A stretch of DNA of 49,676 bases, taken from assembly GCA_017622925.1 (NCBI GenBank), contig JAGAQC010000035.1, positions 1 to 49,676 on the forward strand, read 5' to 3'. Source of the DNA: Ruminococcus sp. (lineage in GTDB: Bacteria; Bacillota; Clostridia; Oscillospirales; Ruminococcaceae). The notes under the pieces are model-generated. The model saw only the letters and a program-made list of their open reading frames with translations. It had not been told where the DNA came from and searched no databases. This document shows, piece by piece, positions 1 to 7,579 of this stretch (position 1 is the first letter of the stretch; every line of letters begins with the position of its first letter). The position numbers and the translations under genes are program-made.

Positions 1-318
1 CTTATCCGCACTGAAATCACGCTTCAGAAGATCGTCCGATTTACGTGCTTCACGGTCTGCTTTGGTGATCCCATTCGGCTTTCTGCGAGACTTATGGATC
101 AATCCAATATGTTCCATGACATTACGGACTGTACCTTCGCTTGGTATATGAACAGAAATCTCGCCGGCTTCGCTTTTCAGCTTCAATGCTATGTACATAC
201 GCTCTCTGCCGTATGTGTCATTACATGTATCTTCGTTATGAATTTTCATCATTTCTTTAGCAAGCGTCTCGTATTTCCATGGTTTGCTTTTTCGGTCAAG
301 ATAGTCATAGGGATTTTG
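1..318 (-). CDS. IS3-family transposase (OrfB), partial, 5'-truncated
   Basis: The minus-strand frame encodes a stretch ending at the window edge that contains TYGRERMYIALK, an IPSEGTVRNVMEHIGL helix-turn-helix-like block and RRKPNGITKADREARKSDDL. These are typical of the HTH_21 region of IS3-family OrfB transposases, which cut and join element ends. The DDE catalytic core would lie left of position 1. The frame is closed by a TGA at 319-321 with no plausible start or upstream orfA before the MATE gene, so this is a broken or 5'-deleted copy. Beyond the TGA the same frame still reads protein-like (FIKQFFRENCVKYY) to about 378, which suggests an internal stop instead of a clean end. The family call is good; intactness downstream cannot be judged. 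Confidence 0.72.
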
Positions 319-427
319 TCAATAATACTTGACACAATTTTCTCTAAAGAACTGTTTGATAAAGCAAAAATCAGATAGGTGCGGCAGAGGCAAGGAAATC
401 GCCCGATGGCGTACTGTCGTTTACATC

Positions 428-468
428 CTGAAAACGGGACGTCGAGGGCGCCGTCCCTACAAAATTTA
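428..468. repeat. Short interspersed repeat (copy of the 44893-44930 unit)
   Basis: A block of about 38 bp containing GGGACGTCGAGGGCGCCGTCCC recurs in inverse orientation at 44893-44930. Its core GACGTCGAGGGCGCCGTC is a near-palindrome. It lies between the transposase remnant and the MATE promoter. No gene is seen between 322 and 510. Confidence 0.6.
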
Positions 469-510
469 CTTGCCTACTAAAACTTTACCATACGCGCGTT
501 TCTTGCAGGG

Positions 511-540
511 TTGACTTGATTTGCAGAAAAGTGATATAAT
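511..540 (+). promoter_or_regulatory. Promoter of the MATE gene
   Basis: TTGACT at 511-516 and TATAAT at 535-540 with an 18-bp spacer, 34 nt before the chosen ATG. The -10 box lies downstream of an in-frame TTG at 521, which rules out that TTG as the start. Confidence 0.75.
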
Positions 541-574
541 TATATTATATCGCAAAAGAAACGGAGATGAAAAA

Positions 575-1915
575 ATGCAGAAAGATTTTTCTAAGGGGAG
601 CGTCGGGAAAATTATTTTATCGCAAGCGATTCCGTTAATGCTTGCGCAGCTTATACAGTTGTTGTACAATGTCATCGACAGGATATACATAGGACACATG
701 AACGACAGCGACAGCGCAGCATTGACAGGCGTAGGATTAACATTTCCGATCATAACATTTATAATAGCCTTTGCGGCGTTATTCGGAATGGGCGGTGTAC
801 CGTTATTTTCAATAGCCAATGGAGCGGGGAAAAAAGCTGAAGCGGAACGTATCCTCGGCAATTCATGCAGTCTGATCGTTGGGGGTTCTGTTGTATTGAT
901 GATTCTGGGGTATATATTTTGCAAGCCGATTTTGTATTTTTTGGGAGCAAGCGATATTTCTTACGAATACGCTTCGTCGTATCTCAGGGTATATTTTATA
1001 GGAATAACATTTGCGATGCTTAATACGGGACTTAACGGTTACATAAGCGCACAAGGGTTCCCGAAAACAGGAATGCTCACAGTTATGATCGGAGCGGTGG
1101 CAAATACGATACTCGATCCTGTTTTCATATTTTTATTTGATCTTGGAGTAAGCGGAGCTGCGGCTGCGACAGTAATAAGTCAAAGTATTTCGACAGTATG
1201 GATGATAGCTTTTCTTGTGAAAAAAACGACACCTCTCAGATTAAAGTTGGAGAACATTCGGTTAAATATTGATTTGACAAAGCGGATATGCAAGCTCGGG
1301 GCGTCGAATTTTGTCATGCAGGGGACAACCTGTCTCGTTCAGGCAGCCTGCAATTCAACGTTGCAGAATTTTGGAGGAGATATTTATGTCGGAATCATGA
1401 CTGTTCTTAATTCCATAAGAGATATATTTATGCTGCCTGTCAGCGGACTTGTCAGCGGAGCGCAGCCTGTGATGAGTTACAACTACGGAGCAAAATTGTA
1501 TGAAAGAGTAAAAAAGGCGATTCGTTTCAATACTCTTGTCGGAATGATATATACGACAGCGGCATGGCTTACGGTATTTATATTGCCGTCGTTCTTTTTC
1601 AAAATATTTTCCGATGATGTTTCGCTTGTTGATTCGGGAGTTTCCGCAATAAGAATTTATTTTTTTGGATTTGTATTTATGTCGTTTCAATTTGCGGGAC
1701 AATCGACATTTCAGGCGTTAGGGGACGCAAAACACGCTATTTTCTTTTCTCTGCTGAGGAAAGTGATAATTGTTATACCGCTTACATTTATATTGCCGAG
1801 ACTTGGAATGGGCGTAAATGGAGTATTTGCAGCCGAACCGATCTCAAACGCTGTGGGAGGTATTGCCTGCTATGTAACAATGCGTAAAACGATTTACAGA
1901 AAGCTTGATAAATAA
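575..1915 (+). CDS. MATE family efflux transporter
   Basis: A 446-residue polytopic membrane protein of normal MATE length with about 12 hydrophobic segments in two homologous halves. The start reads MQKDFSKGSVGKIILSQAIP followed by LMLAQLIQLLYNVIDRIYIGH, the typical first-helix signature of the NorM/DinF/MepA-type superfamily. These pumps export cationic drugs or metabolites in exchange for Na+ or H+. The ATG at 575 was chosen because it has GGAG eight bases upstream and lies downstream of a clear promoter; the frame is open from a TTG at 521, but that lies inside the promoter. It is a single-gene unit with no adjacent regulator. The substrate cannot be told from sequence. Confidence 0.9.
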   Translation: MQKDFSKGSVGKIILSQAIPLMLAQLIQLLYNVIDRIYIGHMNDSDSAALTGVGLTFPIITFIIAFAALFGMGGVPLFSIANGAGKKAEAERILGNSCSLIVGGSVVLMILGYIFCKPILYFLGASDISYEYASSYLRVYFIGITFAMLNTGLNGYISAQGFPKTGMLTVMIGAVANTILDPVFIFLFDLGVSGAAAATVISQSISTVWMIAFLVKKTTPLRLKLENIRLNIDLTKRICKLGASNFVMQGTTCLVQAACNSTLQNFGGDIYVGIMTVLNSIRDIFMLPVSGLVSGAQPVMSYNYGAKLYERVKKAIRFNTLVGMIYTTAAWLTVFILPSFFFKIFSDDVSLVDSGVSAIRIYFFGFVFMSFQFAGQSTFQALGDAKHAIFFSLLRKVIIVIPLTFILPRLGMGVNGVFAAEPISNAVGGIACYVTMRKTIYRKLDK

Positions 1916-2012
1916 TTTGAAAACAGCACCGAGCGTAATTATACATTATTCATAATAAGCCGAGGTACTATTTGTTTATTCGTACAAATTTTGCAATACA
2001 TATTATATTTAC

Positions 2013-2041
2013 TTGACGTATGTGTTCGGATAAGGTATAAT
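2013..2041 (+). promoter_or_regulatory. Promoter P1 upstream of the dockerin operon
   Basis: TTGACG 2013-2018 and TATAAT 2036-2041 with a 17-bp spacer. It points towards the half-dockerin/dockerin gene pair. The region 1916-2012 holds no gene. Confidence 0.6.
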
Positions 2042-2100
2042 AAAAGTAGAAACATTTGGAACGTAATGGGAAAAATTTTGCAATAGCGGCGAGTATAATA

Positions 2101-2136
2101 TGCTTTTCAGGACAAAAAACTGCTTTTCAGGACAAA
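2101..2136 (+). repeat. Tandem direct repeat, likely regulator site
   Basis: TGCTTTTCAGGACAAA is repeated exactly at 2101-2116 and 2121-2136. The 20-bp period, about two helical turns, ends four bases before the -35 box of promoter P2. This is the usual position of an activator site. Confidence 0.65.
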
Positions 2137-2140
2137 TATA

Positions 2141-2169
2141 TTGACTTTACATTTTTATTCAGATATACT
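2141..2169 (+). promoter_or_regulatory. Promoter P2 of the dockerin operon
   Basis: TTGACT 2141-2146 and TATACT 2164-2169 with a 17-bp spacer, about 20 bp before the ATG of the 49-aa dockerin-like peptide. Confidence 0.65.
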
Positions 2170-2189
2170 TAAACTCAAGAGGTGATGAT

Positions 2190-2339
2190 ATGATTCATCG
2201 ACTGAGCTTAGAGATGCATTCTGCTTTGTCTATCGGACAAAGCGATTATTCAAATCTTGATATGTTTTTAGCAGACTATGACGGAAATGGTATTGTAGAT
2301 GTAACAGATGCAAATTTAATTTTAGCAGCTGTAAATTGA
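2190..2339 (+). CDS. Stand-alone half-dockerin (single EF-hand-like repeat) peptide
   Basis: A 49-residue ORF with a strong ribosome site (AGAGGTG) and a promoter directly upstream. The C-terminal half reads DYDGNGIVDVTDANLILAA, one calcium-binding F-hand repeat of a type I dockerin (D-x-D-G-N-G-x-V-D-x-x-D); a normal dockerin has two. No signal peptide is visible, so it may be a remnant of an older dockerin gene or a leader peptide. Its stop is 14 nt before the start of the next dockerin protein and overlaps that gene's Shine-Dalgarno region, so the two may be translationally coupled. It is too short for many annotation pipelines. Confidence 0.55.
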   Translation: MIHRLSLEMHSALSIGQSDYSNLDMFLADYDGNGIVDVTDANLILAAVN

Positions 2340-2353
2340 TCGGAGGAATGGCT

Positions 2354-3499
2354 ATGAAAAAATTATTGATCGGAATTTTATCAGCAGTTCTTTGTACTGC
2401 GTCAATATCCGCATTGCAGCCGATATGCAATGACGCTGTGATAGCAGTATCGTCAGCAGACGGAAAGATTTCCGCAGAGCTTAGCGAAAAGTTGTCCCAA
2501 GCGGACAGCGGAGAAATACCCGTATGGATATGGCTCGCAGATAACGACAAGCCTGATTTTGACGCGCTTGCAGAGGAGCAGACAGCTCCGCGGACAGAGG
2601 CTGAGGCTGAAAAATATTATGCGCTTACCGAGGCGGAACGTGTCGATCTGTTAAAGGCTGCAAAGCTTGAAATAGCGCAGGAATACTATCAGAATAAAAA
2701 CAATGCGTTTGTCAAAGCGCAGGGTATCACAGAGGAGAGCATAATTTTTTTTAGTGAATTAACTCCTTCGATCGTGTGCAGACTGTCAGCGGACGAGATA
2801 AGAAGCGCAGCCGAAAACGAAAGCGTTGTGAGCATAAATTTGTATGATAAAAATCCCGAAGTAGAAGTTCCCACAGAGTCCGAACCGAAGATGACGAAAG
2901 AGGAATTTCTTGATATGGTGATTTCCGAAAACGAGGATTTTTCGGACGGCGGTTTTGTTTACCGAGGAGATTTGAAATTCGACGCTGTTCCCGACGGCAA
3001 CGGCTTCGACCTTGTTGTATACGGCATAAAGCAGGAGTATTATACACGTAATGTCGGCGTATCGGGAGAATGCCTGAAATTCGATGTGCAGAATTACATT
3101 GTAGGCTCAACGCCCGAGTTTTACAGCGGCTGCTTTATGACTGTAAAGTCGGGGGAAACGGCGGCTCACAGCGACCTCAGCTTCGGAATGGTGTGCTACG
3201 TTGAGGACGTACTGCCGGGATTCCCTGAACCTGCGCAGGACATCATAGAAGCTTCGCTGTACAAGGATATTGATATTGCGCCGTATATCTACTCTGAGAT
3301 AACTCCGGGGGACGTTGATAACGACGGAACAATATCAGCATCGGACGCGTCGCTTGTTCTCAGGGCATACGGGTACTCGTCTACGGGCAAGACGATCACG
3401 CTTAATAATGATATGTGCGATTACAACGGCGACGGCGTAATAGATGCCGCAGATGCTTCGGCGATACTTGCAAAGTATGCGGAGCTTTCGACAAGCTGA
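2354..3499 (+). CDS. Secreted dockerin-containing protein
   Basis: A 381-residue protein with an N-terminal signal peptide (MKKLLIGILSAVLCTASISA). Residues about 35-165 include a propeptide-like segment (IPVWIWLAD ... ENESVVSINLYD) resembling inhibitor-I9-type domains seen in other secreted Ruminococcus proteins. The middle region, about 175-310, is unrecognised. The C-terminal dockerin, about 318-380, carries two calcium repeats, GDVDNDGTISASDASLVLRA and CDYNGDGVIDAADASAILAK, for docking to a cohesin. The ATG at 2354 has GGAGG seven bases upstream. This dockerin differs in recognition residues from those in the xylanase and the 24801 protein, so it probably binds another cohesin class. No catalytic domain was recognised. 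Confidence 0.8.
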   Translation: MKKLLIGILSAVLCTASISALQPICNDAVIAVSSADGKISAELSEKLSQADSGEIPVWIWLADNDKPDFDALAEEQTAPRTEAEAEKYYALTEAERVDLLKAAKLEIAQEYYQNKNNAFVKAQGITEESIIFFSELTPSIVCRLSADEIRSAAENESVVSINLYDKNPEVEVPTESEPKMTKEEFLDMVISENEDFSDGGFVYRGDLKFDAVPDGNGFDLVVYGIKQEYYTRNVGVSGECLKFDVQNYIVGSTPEFYSGCFMTVKSGETAAHSDLSFGMVCYVEDVLPGFPEPAQDIIEASLYKDIDIAPYIYSEITPGDVDNDGTISASDASLVLRAYGYSSTGKTITLNNDMCDYNGDGVIDAADASAILAKYAELSTS

Positions 3500-3509
3500 T
3501 AATATAATT

Positions 3510-3540
3510 AAAAAAGTCTCCGCATTCGGAGACTTTTTAT
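3510..3540. terminator. Bidirectional terminator
   Basis: A perfect stem AAAAGTCTCCG/CGGAGACTTTT with a 3-base loop and T-rich ends on both strands. It sits between the convergent dockerin gene and the AI-2E-type gene. Confidence 0.85.
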
Positions 3541-3542
3541 TT

Positions 3543-4793
3543 TTAATTTTTATCTTCTTTTTCGTCAGTGTCATTTTTCTTTGCAGGCGGAGCAGGCGTT
3601 TTCACGGCAACGGGTTCGGGAAAGTAGTCTTTTGTATCGGAGGACATATTTTTCCCCTCGAGCCGATATTCGATAAATTCCTGTAGAAGCGAGTAAAGGA
3701 CTGCAAATATGGGAACTCCCAGTATCATGCCTGCGAAGCCGAACAGTCCGCCGCCGACAAGTATTGAGAAAAGCACCCAGAATGCCGAAATACCCGTAGA
3801 CTGTCCGAGAATTTTAGGACCGATAACGTTTCCGTCAAGCTGTTGGATAATGAGTATCAGGATAAGGAACGGTATGACCTGCTTTGGCGAAGCCACTAAA
3901 AGAAGAAACGCGCTTGGTATTGCGCCGATGAACGGACCGAAAAACGGGATAATATTTGTAACGCCGACGATAACCGAAATAAGAACGACAAAATCGAGCT
4001 TCATGACTGTCATGCTGATGAAGCACAGGCAGCCGATAATTATGGAATCAACGATTTTTCCCGAAATAAAGCCGCTTATGGAGGAGTTCGTCTGCGCGCA
4101 AATTCTGAAAAAGGTCTTTGACGCTTTAGAGGGAAGAATAGCGCAGGAGATTTTTTTCATTTGAGCCTGAAAGTGTTCTTTGCCGTAGAGAAAATAGACT
4201 GCAACGATAATTCCTATCAGAAAATCCTTGATAGCCACAATAAATCCGAGTGTACTGTCGGTTATTTTGACCATAATATCGCCGATTTTGGGAACGATAT
4301 TATTTATGAATTCCATTATGGTCTTTTCGATATTATTTATCTGATTGTTGACCTCGGTGAGCAGTTCGGGATATTTAACAAGAATGGAATCTATCCATTT
4401 TTTAAAGTTGCTGAGGTAAGTGCCGATGTTGTTGATAATGCTCGTGATGCTCTCAAAGACCTGCGGCAGGATTATCGACGCTAAAGCCGCAATAGCCGCA
4501 AGAAACAGCAGCATGGAGATACTGAGCGATATTATGCGGTTCAGCTTGAAATGGGGCTTGTTTTTTTCCGTCAGTTTTTTCAGCCTTTTTTCAAACCATT
4601 TCATGATAGGGTTGACGAGATATGCAATGACAAGTCCCCAAGTTATCGGAGCTATTATCGAGAGAAACTTTTCAATAAAGTCTCCCAGTCCCGTGAAGTT
4701 GAACAGAAGCGCGTATACTACAAGGCATGCCGTAAAGGTCAGCACGGTATATACGGAAATAGTGGTGTATTTGGTATTCCAGTTTATTTTCAT
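3543..4793 (-). CDS. AI-2E family transporter (UPF0118 permease)
   Basis: A 416-residue integral membrane protein of the AI-2E/PerM superfamily. Hydrophobic helices come in two groups, around residues 15-95 and 200-370, separated by a long amphipathic segment (SIINNIGTYLSNFKKWIDSI). The late GPKILGQSTGISAFWVL ... GMILGVPIFAVLY block is diagnostic. Members export signals, lipids or ions, and the substrate here is unknown. The start at 4793 (MKINWNTKY) is preferred over 4829 because GGGAG lies about eight bases upstream; the upstream ATGs overlap the promoter. The charged tail (KKNDTDEKEDKN) is cytosolic. Confidence 0.85.
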   Translation of the reverse strand: MKINWNTKYTTISVYTVLTFTACLVVYALLFNFTGLGDFIEKFLSIIAPITWGLVIAYLVNPIMKWFEKRLKKLTEKNKPHFKLNRIISLSISMLLFLAAIAALASIILPQVFESITSIINNIGTYLSNFKKWIDSILVKYPELLTEVNNQINNIEKTIMEFINNIVPKIGDIMVKITDSTLGFIVAIKDFLIGIIVAVYFLYGKEHFQAQMKKISCAILPSKASKTFFRICAQTNSSISGFISGKIVDSIIIGCLCFISMTVMKLDFVVLISVIVGVTNIIPFFGPFIGAIPSAFLLLVASPKQVIPFLILILIIQQLDGNVIGPKILGQSTGISAFWVLFSILVGGGLFGFAGMILGVPIFAVLYSLLQEFIEYRLEGKNMSSDTKDYFPEPVAVKTPAPPAKKNDTDEKEDKN

Positions 4794-4827
4794 TTGTTCA
4801 CTCCCATGATTAAATTTTAACATATAC

Positions 4828-4856
4828 ATTATATCACTTTTCCGAAGTCAATGCAA
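4828..4856 (-). promoter_or_regulatory. Promoter of the AI-2E-type gene
   Basis: On the minus strand TTGCAT (4856-4851) and TATAAT (4833-4828) with a 17-bp spacer, upstream of the start at 4793. Confidence 0.65.
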
Positions 4857-4874
4857 GTTTATTTAAAAATTTTC

Positions 4875-4903
4875 TTGCAATTATCACGAAGCTGTGATAT
4901 AAT
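4875..4903 (+). promoter_or_regulatory. Promoter of the queuosine-precursor cluster
   Basis: TTGCAA 4875-4880 and TATAAT 4898-4903 with a 17-bp spacer, about 55 bp before queD. I saw no preQ1 riboswitch fold in the short leader. Confidence 0.7.
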
Positions 4904-4958
4904 AATAACAAGATACGAGAAATAAAAAGAATAATGTCACTTGTCAGGGAGAATGAAC

Positions 4959-5378
4959 ATGTATTATTTGAAAACGTCTGCCGCATTTGATTCGGCGCAC
5001 TTTCTTAAAGGCTACGAGGGCAAATGCGCCAATATACACGGTCACCGCTGGACTGTAGAAGTCAGTATAAAAGGCGAGGAGCTTCAAAACGACGGTACAA
5101 AGCGCGGAATGCTTATTGATTTCGGCGATTTGAAGAAAAAAGTCCGCAGCCTTGCCGACAGCTTTGACCATGCCCTTATTTACGAAAAGGGCAGCCTTAG
5201 ATCCGCAACAGCCGAGGCTCTTAAAGACGAGGGGTTCGCTCTGATAGAAGTTCCGTTCAGACCTACCGCCGAGAATTTTGCCCGTCACTTTTATGAACTG
5301 CTGTCCCTTGACGGACTGTCGGTATGTTCGGTGACAGTTTACGAAACTCCCGATAACTGCGCCGTTTACGAGGCGTGA
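4959..5378 (+). CDS. queD: 6-carboxy-5,6,7,8-tetrahydropterin synthase
   Basis: A 139-residue QueD/PTPS-family enzyme converting dihydroneopterin triphosphate to 6-carboxytetrahydropterin in the 7-deazaguanine (queuosine) pathway. Zinc ligands are visible as His14 (FDSAHFL) and His27/His29 (CANIHGHRW); Cys23 is the catalytic thiol and the late VYETP glutamate fits the family. The ATG at 4959 has AGGGAG seven bases upstream and gives the standard length; an in-frame ATG at 4953 is less likely. It is first in the folE/que cluster, and the next two genes are unrelated insertions before queE. Confidence 0.93.
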   Translation: MYYLKTSAAFDSAHFLKGYEGKCANIHGHRWTVEVSIKGEELQNDGTKRGMLIDFGDLKKKVRSLADSFDHALIYEKGSLRSATAEALKDEGFALIEVPFRPTAENFARHFYELLSLDGLSVCSVTVYETPDNCAVYEA

Positions 5379-5438
5379 GAGCAATAAATCAATAGAGGTT
5401 CGGGATATTCGGATATCTTAATTGATATGAGGTATATA

Positions 5439-6005
5439 ATGAATATTTGGAAAGTAATAGCAAATGAAGGCTATAATAATGCTTTTTTGATAAATGAGAA
5501 TGGTGAACAGTGTTTTGATATGGTTTCAGATTTCAAGGAAATAATAGAACCACAGTCCACAAGATTACTGAGAATAGAGATGACAGACAAAGGCTTTCCA
5601 GACATAATGAACTACTGGGGGATCAATGGAACCATACTCGTCAATTCAAAAGTGAAAGCGTTGATAGAAAATTACTATGGGAGTCTATCAATTCAGTTCT
5701 TTCCATGTAAATGCAAGCAGTTTAATGAAATAAAACTTTGGCTTTTAAATATTTGCGAATATCATGATGTACTGGATTTGAGTAATAGTATATGCAAAAA
5801 AACACATAATCTACAAGGAATAGAGGTAATTCGATCAGTCAAAAAATATTGCTTTACAGAAGAAGCATTTGATTTGGATTTATTTAAAATATATTTGGAT
5901 AAACGCAAATACACAACTACCTTGTTTGTATCTGACAGGTTTAAGAGAATAATGGAAGAAAACAACATTATCGGATTAGCTCTTGAAAAAGTTTATTCCA
6001 TATAA
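5439..6005 (+). CDS. Imm11/DUF1629-like protein, putative immunity protein
   Basis: A 188-residue soluble protein with noticeably AT-rich, A-ending codons compared with the flanking que genes. The C-terminal block LFVSDRFKRIMEENNIIGLALEKV and a middle ILVNSKVKALIENY ... IQFFP block resemble the repeated 'vs.k.k..ie...l.g.ef.pv' pattern of Imm11 (DUF1629) polymorphic-toxin immunity proteins. No toxin gene lies next to it. It sits inside the queuosine cluster, 60 nt after queD, which suggests horizontal insertion. GAGG six bases upstream supports the ATG at 5439 over 5427. The family assignment is from pattern memory and is moderate. Confidence 0.5.
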   Translation: MNIWKVIANEGYNNAFLINENGEQCFDMVSDFKEIIEPQSTRLLRIEMTDKGFPDIMNYWGINGTILVNSKVKALIENYYGSLSIQFFPCKCKQFNEIKLWLLNICEYHDVLDLSNSICKKTHNLQGIEVIRSVKKYCFTEEAFDLDLFKIYLDKRKYTTTLFVSDRFKRIMEENNIIGLALEKVYSI

Positions 6006-6023
6006 TTCAAGGAGATTCTTACT

Positions 6024-6324
6024 ATGCAGAATAACCAAAACCAATTCGGAAACAAAAGGCTTGTCAAGCTTGCATTAGAGAATACAGCGTAAAAAGCCGA
6101 GTATTTCCGTATCGGGAAAAACGGTATTTTACAACGGAAATTGCTGGAACAGCGATGAGATCGCATGTGTTAAGTGCGGCAAGTGGTTTGAATATATAGA
6201 CGTTTATTCCAACGGCAAAAAGATAATATCTTTTCCTTGGGAAAAGGATAATTCGGAACTTTTTATTGCGTGGACTAAGAAATGCGGAATACCGTTTGAG
6301 GATAAACGCAAAAAAGCGTCCTGA
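6024..6324 (+). pseudogene. Frameshifted small CxxC protein gene
   Basis: An ATG with a good ribosome site (AAGGAGA) opens MQNNQNQFGNKRLVKLALENTA and hits TAA at 6090-6092. In the +1 frame the coding sense continues immediately (KKPSISVSGKTVFYNG ... IACVKCGKWFEYID ... FIAWTKKCGIPFEDKRKKAS) to TGA at 6322-6324. Removing the single T at 6090 restores one ORF of about 98 residues with a CxxC and a further Cys. It may be a real frameshift mutation or a base error. The second part has no start codon of its own. The function is unknown; with the preceding gene it forms a two-gene insert between queD and queE. Confidence 0.55.
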
Positions 6325-6346
6325 TTACGATTTAAAGAGGTAGAAC

Positions 6347-7009
6347 ATGAAATATTCCATAGCAGAAAAATTTGTCAGCATAAACGGCGAAGGCACGAGA
6401 GCAGGGGAACTTGCGGTATTTATACGTTTTAGCAGATGCAACCTCAGTTGTACGTATTGTGATACAAAGTGGGCGAACACCGACGGCTGCGAAACGGAGC
6501 AGCTTTCACCCGAGCAGATAGCGGGCTACGTTTACGGCACGGGCGTAAAAAATGTTACTTTGACGGGCGGCGAACCGCTTTTGCAGGATGAGCTTTATAC
6601 ACTTATTGAGATGCTTTCCGAGCAGGGGAACAGCGTTGAAATAGAGACAAACGGCAGTATTTCCATAGCCGAACTGAGCGGAAAAAAATGCCGACCTATA
6701 TTTACTCTTGACTATAAGCTGCCAGACAGCGGCATGGAATCGGCAATGGGGCTTGGAAATTACAGTTATCTTCAAGGGGAGGACACGGTAAAATTCGTTT
6801 CGGGAAGTCTTTCCGACCTTGAACGAGCTGTTGAAATCATAGAAAAATACGAGCTTACAAAAAAATGCAGCGTGTACATAAGTCCCGTGTTTGGAAATAT
6901 TGACCCTGCCGATATAGTGGAATTTATGAAAGACAAGCGGCTTAACGGCGTGAAGCTTCAATTGCAGCTTCACAAATTTATCTGGGATCCCGAGGAGAGG
7001 GGCGTATAA
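6347..7009 (+). CDS. queE: 7-carboxy-7-deazaguanine synthase
   Basis: A 220-residue radical-SAM enzyme that ring-contracts 6-carboxytetrahydropterin to 7-carboxy-7-deazaguanine. The cluster-binding motif is C31-x3-C35-x2-C38 (RCNLSCTYCDTKW), followed by TLTGGEPLLQ (SAM-binding GGE) and VEIETNGS, both typical of QueE. The N-terminal EKFVSINGEGTRAG recognises the pterin substrate. The start has AGAGG upstream. The stop is one base before folE, so the genes are co-transcribed. Confidence 0.93.
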   Translation: MKYSIAEKFVSINGEGTRAGELAVFIRFSRCNLSCTYCDTKWANTDGCETEQLSPEQIAGYVYGTGVKNVTLTGGEPLLQDELYTLIEMLSEQGNSVEIETNGSISIAELSGKKCRPIFTLDYKLPDSGMESAMGLGNYSYLQGEDTVKFVSGSLSDLERAVEIIEKYELTKKCSVYISPVFGNIDPADIVEFMKDKRLNGVKLQLQLHKFIWDPEERGV

Positions 7010-7010
7010 T

Positions 7011-7571
7011 ATGGATAAGGAAAAAATCGAATATCACATACGAGGACTTCTTGAAGCTATAGGCGAAGACCCCGACCGTGAGGGACTTGCGGAAACTCCG
7101 AAGCGTGTAGCGGCTATGCTTGAAGAAGTTCTCGAGGGTACGGCGTATTCCAATCACGAAATTGCCGAAATGTTCGGAAAAACCTTTACAGCCGAGCAGT
7201 CGGACGCCGAAGAAGCGGTCGTAATGAAAGATATAACGGTTTTCAGCTATTGCGAGCATCATATGGCGTTAATGTACGATATGACGGTAAACGTTGCGTA
7301 TATCCCGAGGGGACGAGTTCTCGGTTTAAGCAAGATCGCAAGAATATGCGACATGGCGGCAAAGCGGCTTCAATTGCAGGAACGTCTTGGACGGGATATA
7401 GCGGAGATAATATCCGAAGCGGCAGGCTCTCCCGATGTGGGCGTGAAGATAACAGGCTCTCATAGCTGTATGACGGCTCGGGGAATACGTAACGCCTCCG
7501 CCCGTACAGAAACGAGAACTTATACGGGAGCGTTTAAAAATAACCGCGATCTACAAAAATTACTCGATTGA
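7011..7571 (+). CDS. folE: GTP cyclohydrolase I
   Basis: A 186-residue FolE that opens GTP to dihydroneopterin triphosphate, the first step for folate and for queuosine. Visible family features are EGLAETPKRVA, the zinc-site CEHHM and SHSCMTARG, and GLSKIARI. Its place between queE and queC indicates that this copy feeds preQ1 synthesis. The start is one base after the queE stop with a purine-rich GAGAGGGG upstream; the end overlaps the queC ribosome site. Confidence 0.93.
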   Translation: MDKEKIEYHIRGLLEAIGEDPDREGLAETPKRVAAMLEEVLEGTAYSNHEIAEMFGKTFTAEQSDAEEAVVMKDITVFSYCEHHMALMYDMTVNVAYIPRGRVLGLSKIARICDMAAKRLQLQERLGRDIAEIISEAAGSPDVGVKITGSHSCMTARGIRNASARTETRTYTGAFKNNRDLQKLLD

Positions 7572-7579
7572 GGTGTGAT

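Noticed and set aside
521-574. TTG start 18 codons upstream of the MATE ATG
   Set aside because: It lies inside the -35/-10 promoter, and GGAG is placed for the ATG at 575.
4904-4958. preQ1 riboswitch before queD
   Set aside because: I could not form the short preQ1-I hairpin and A-rich tail in this leader.
6080-6100. Programmed +1 frameshift at the TAA
   Set aside because: No known slippery context or stimulator; mutation or base error is simpler.
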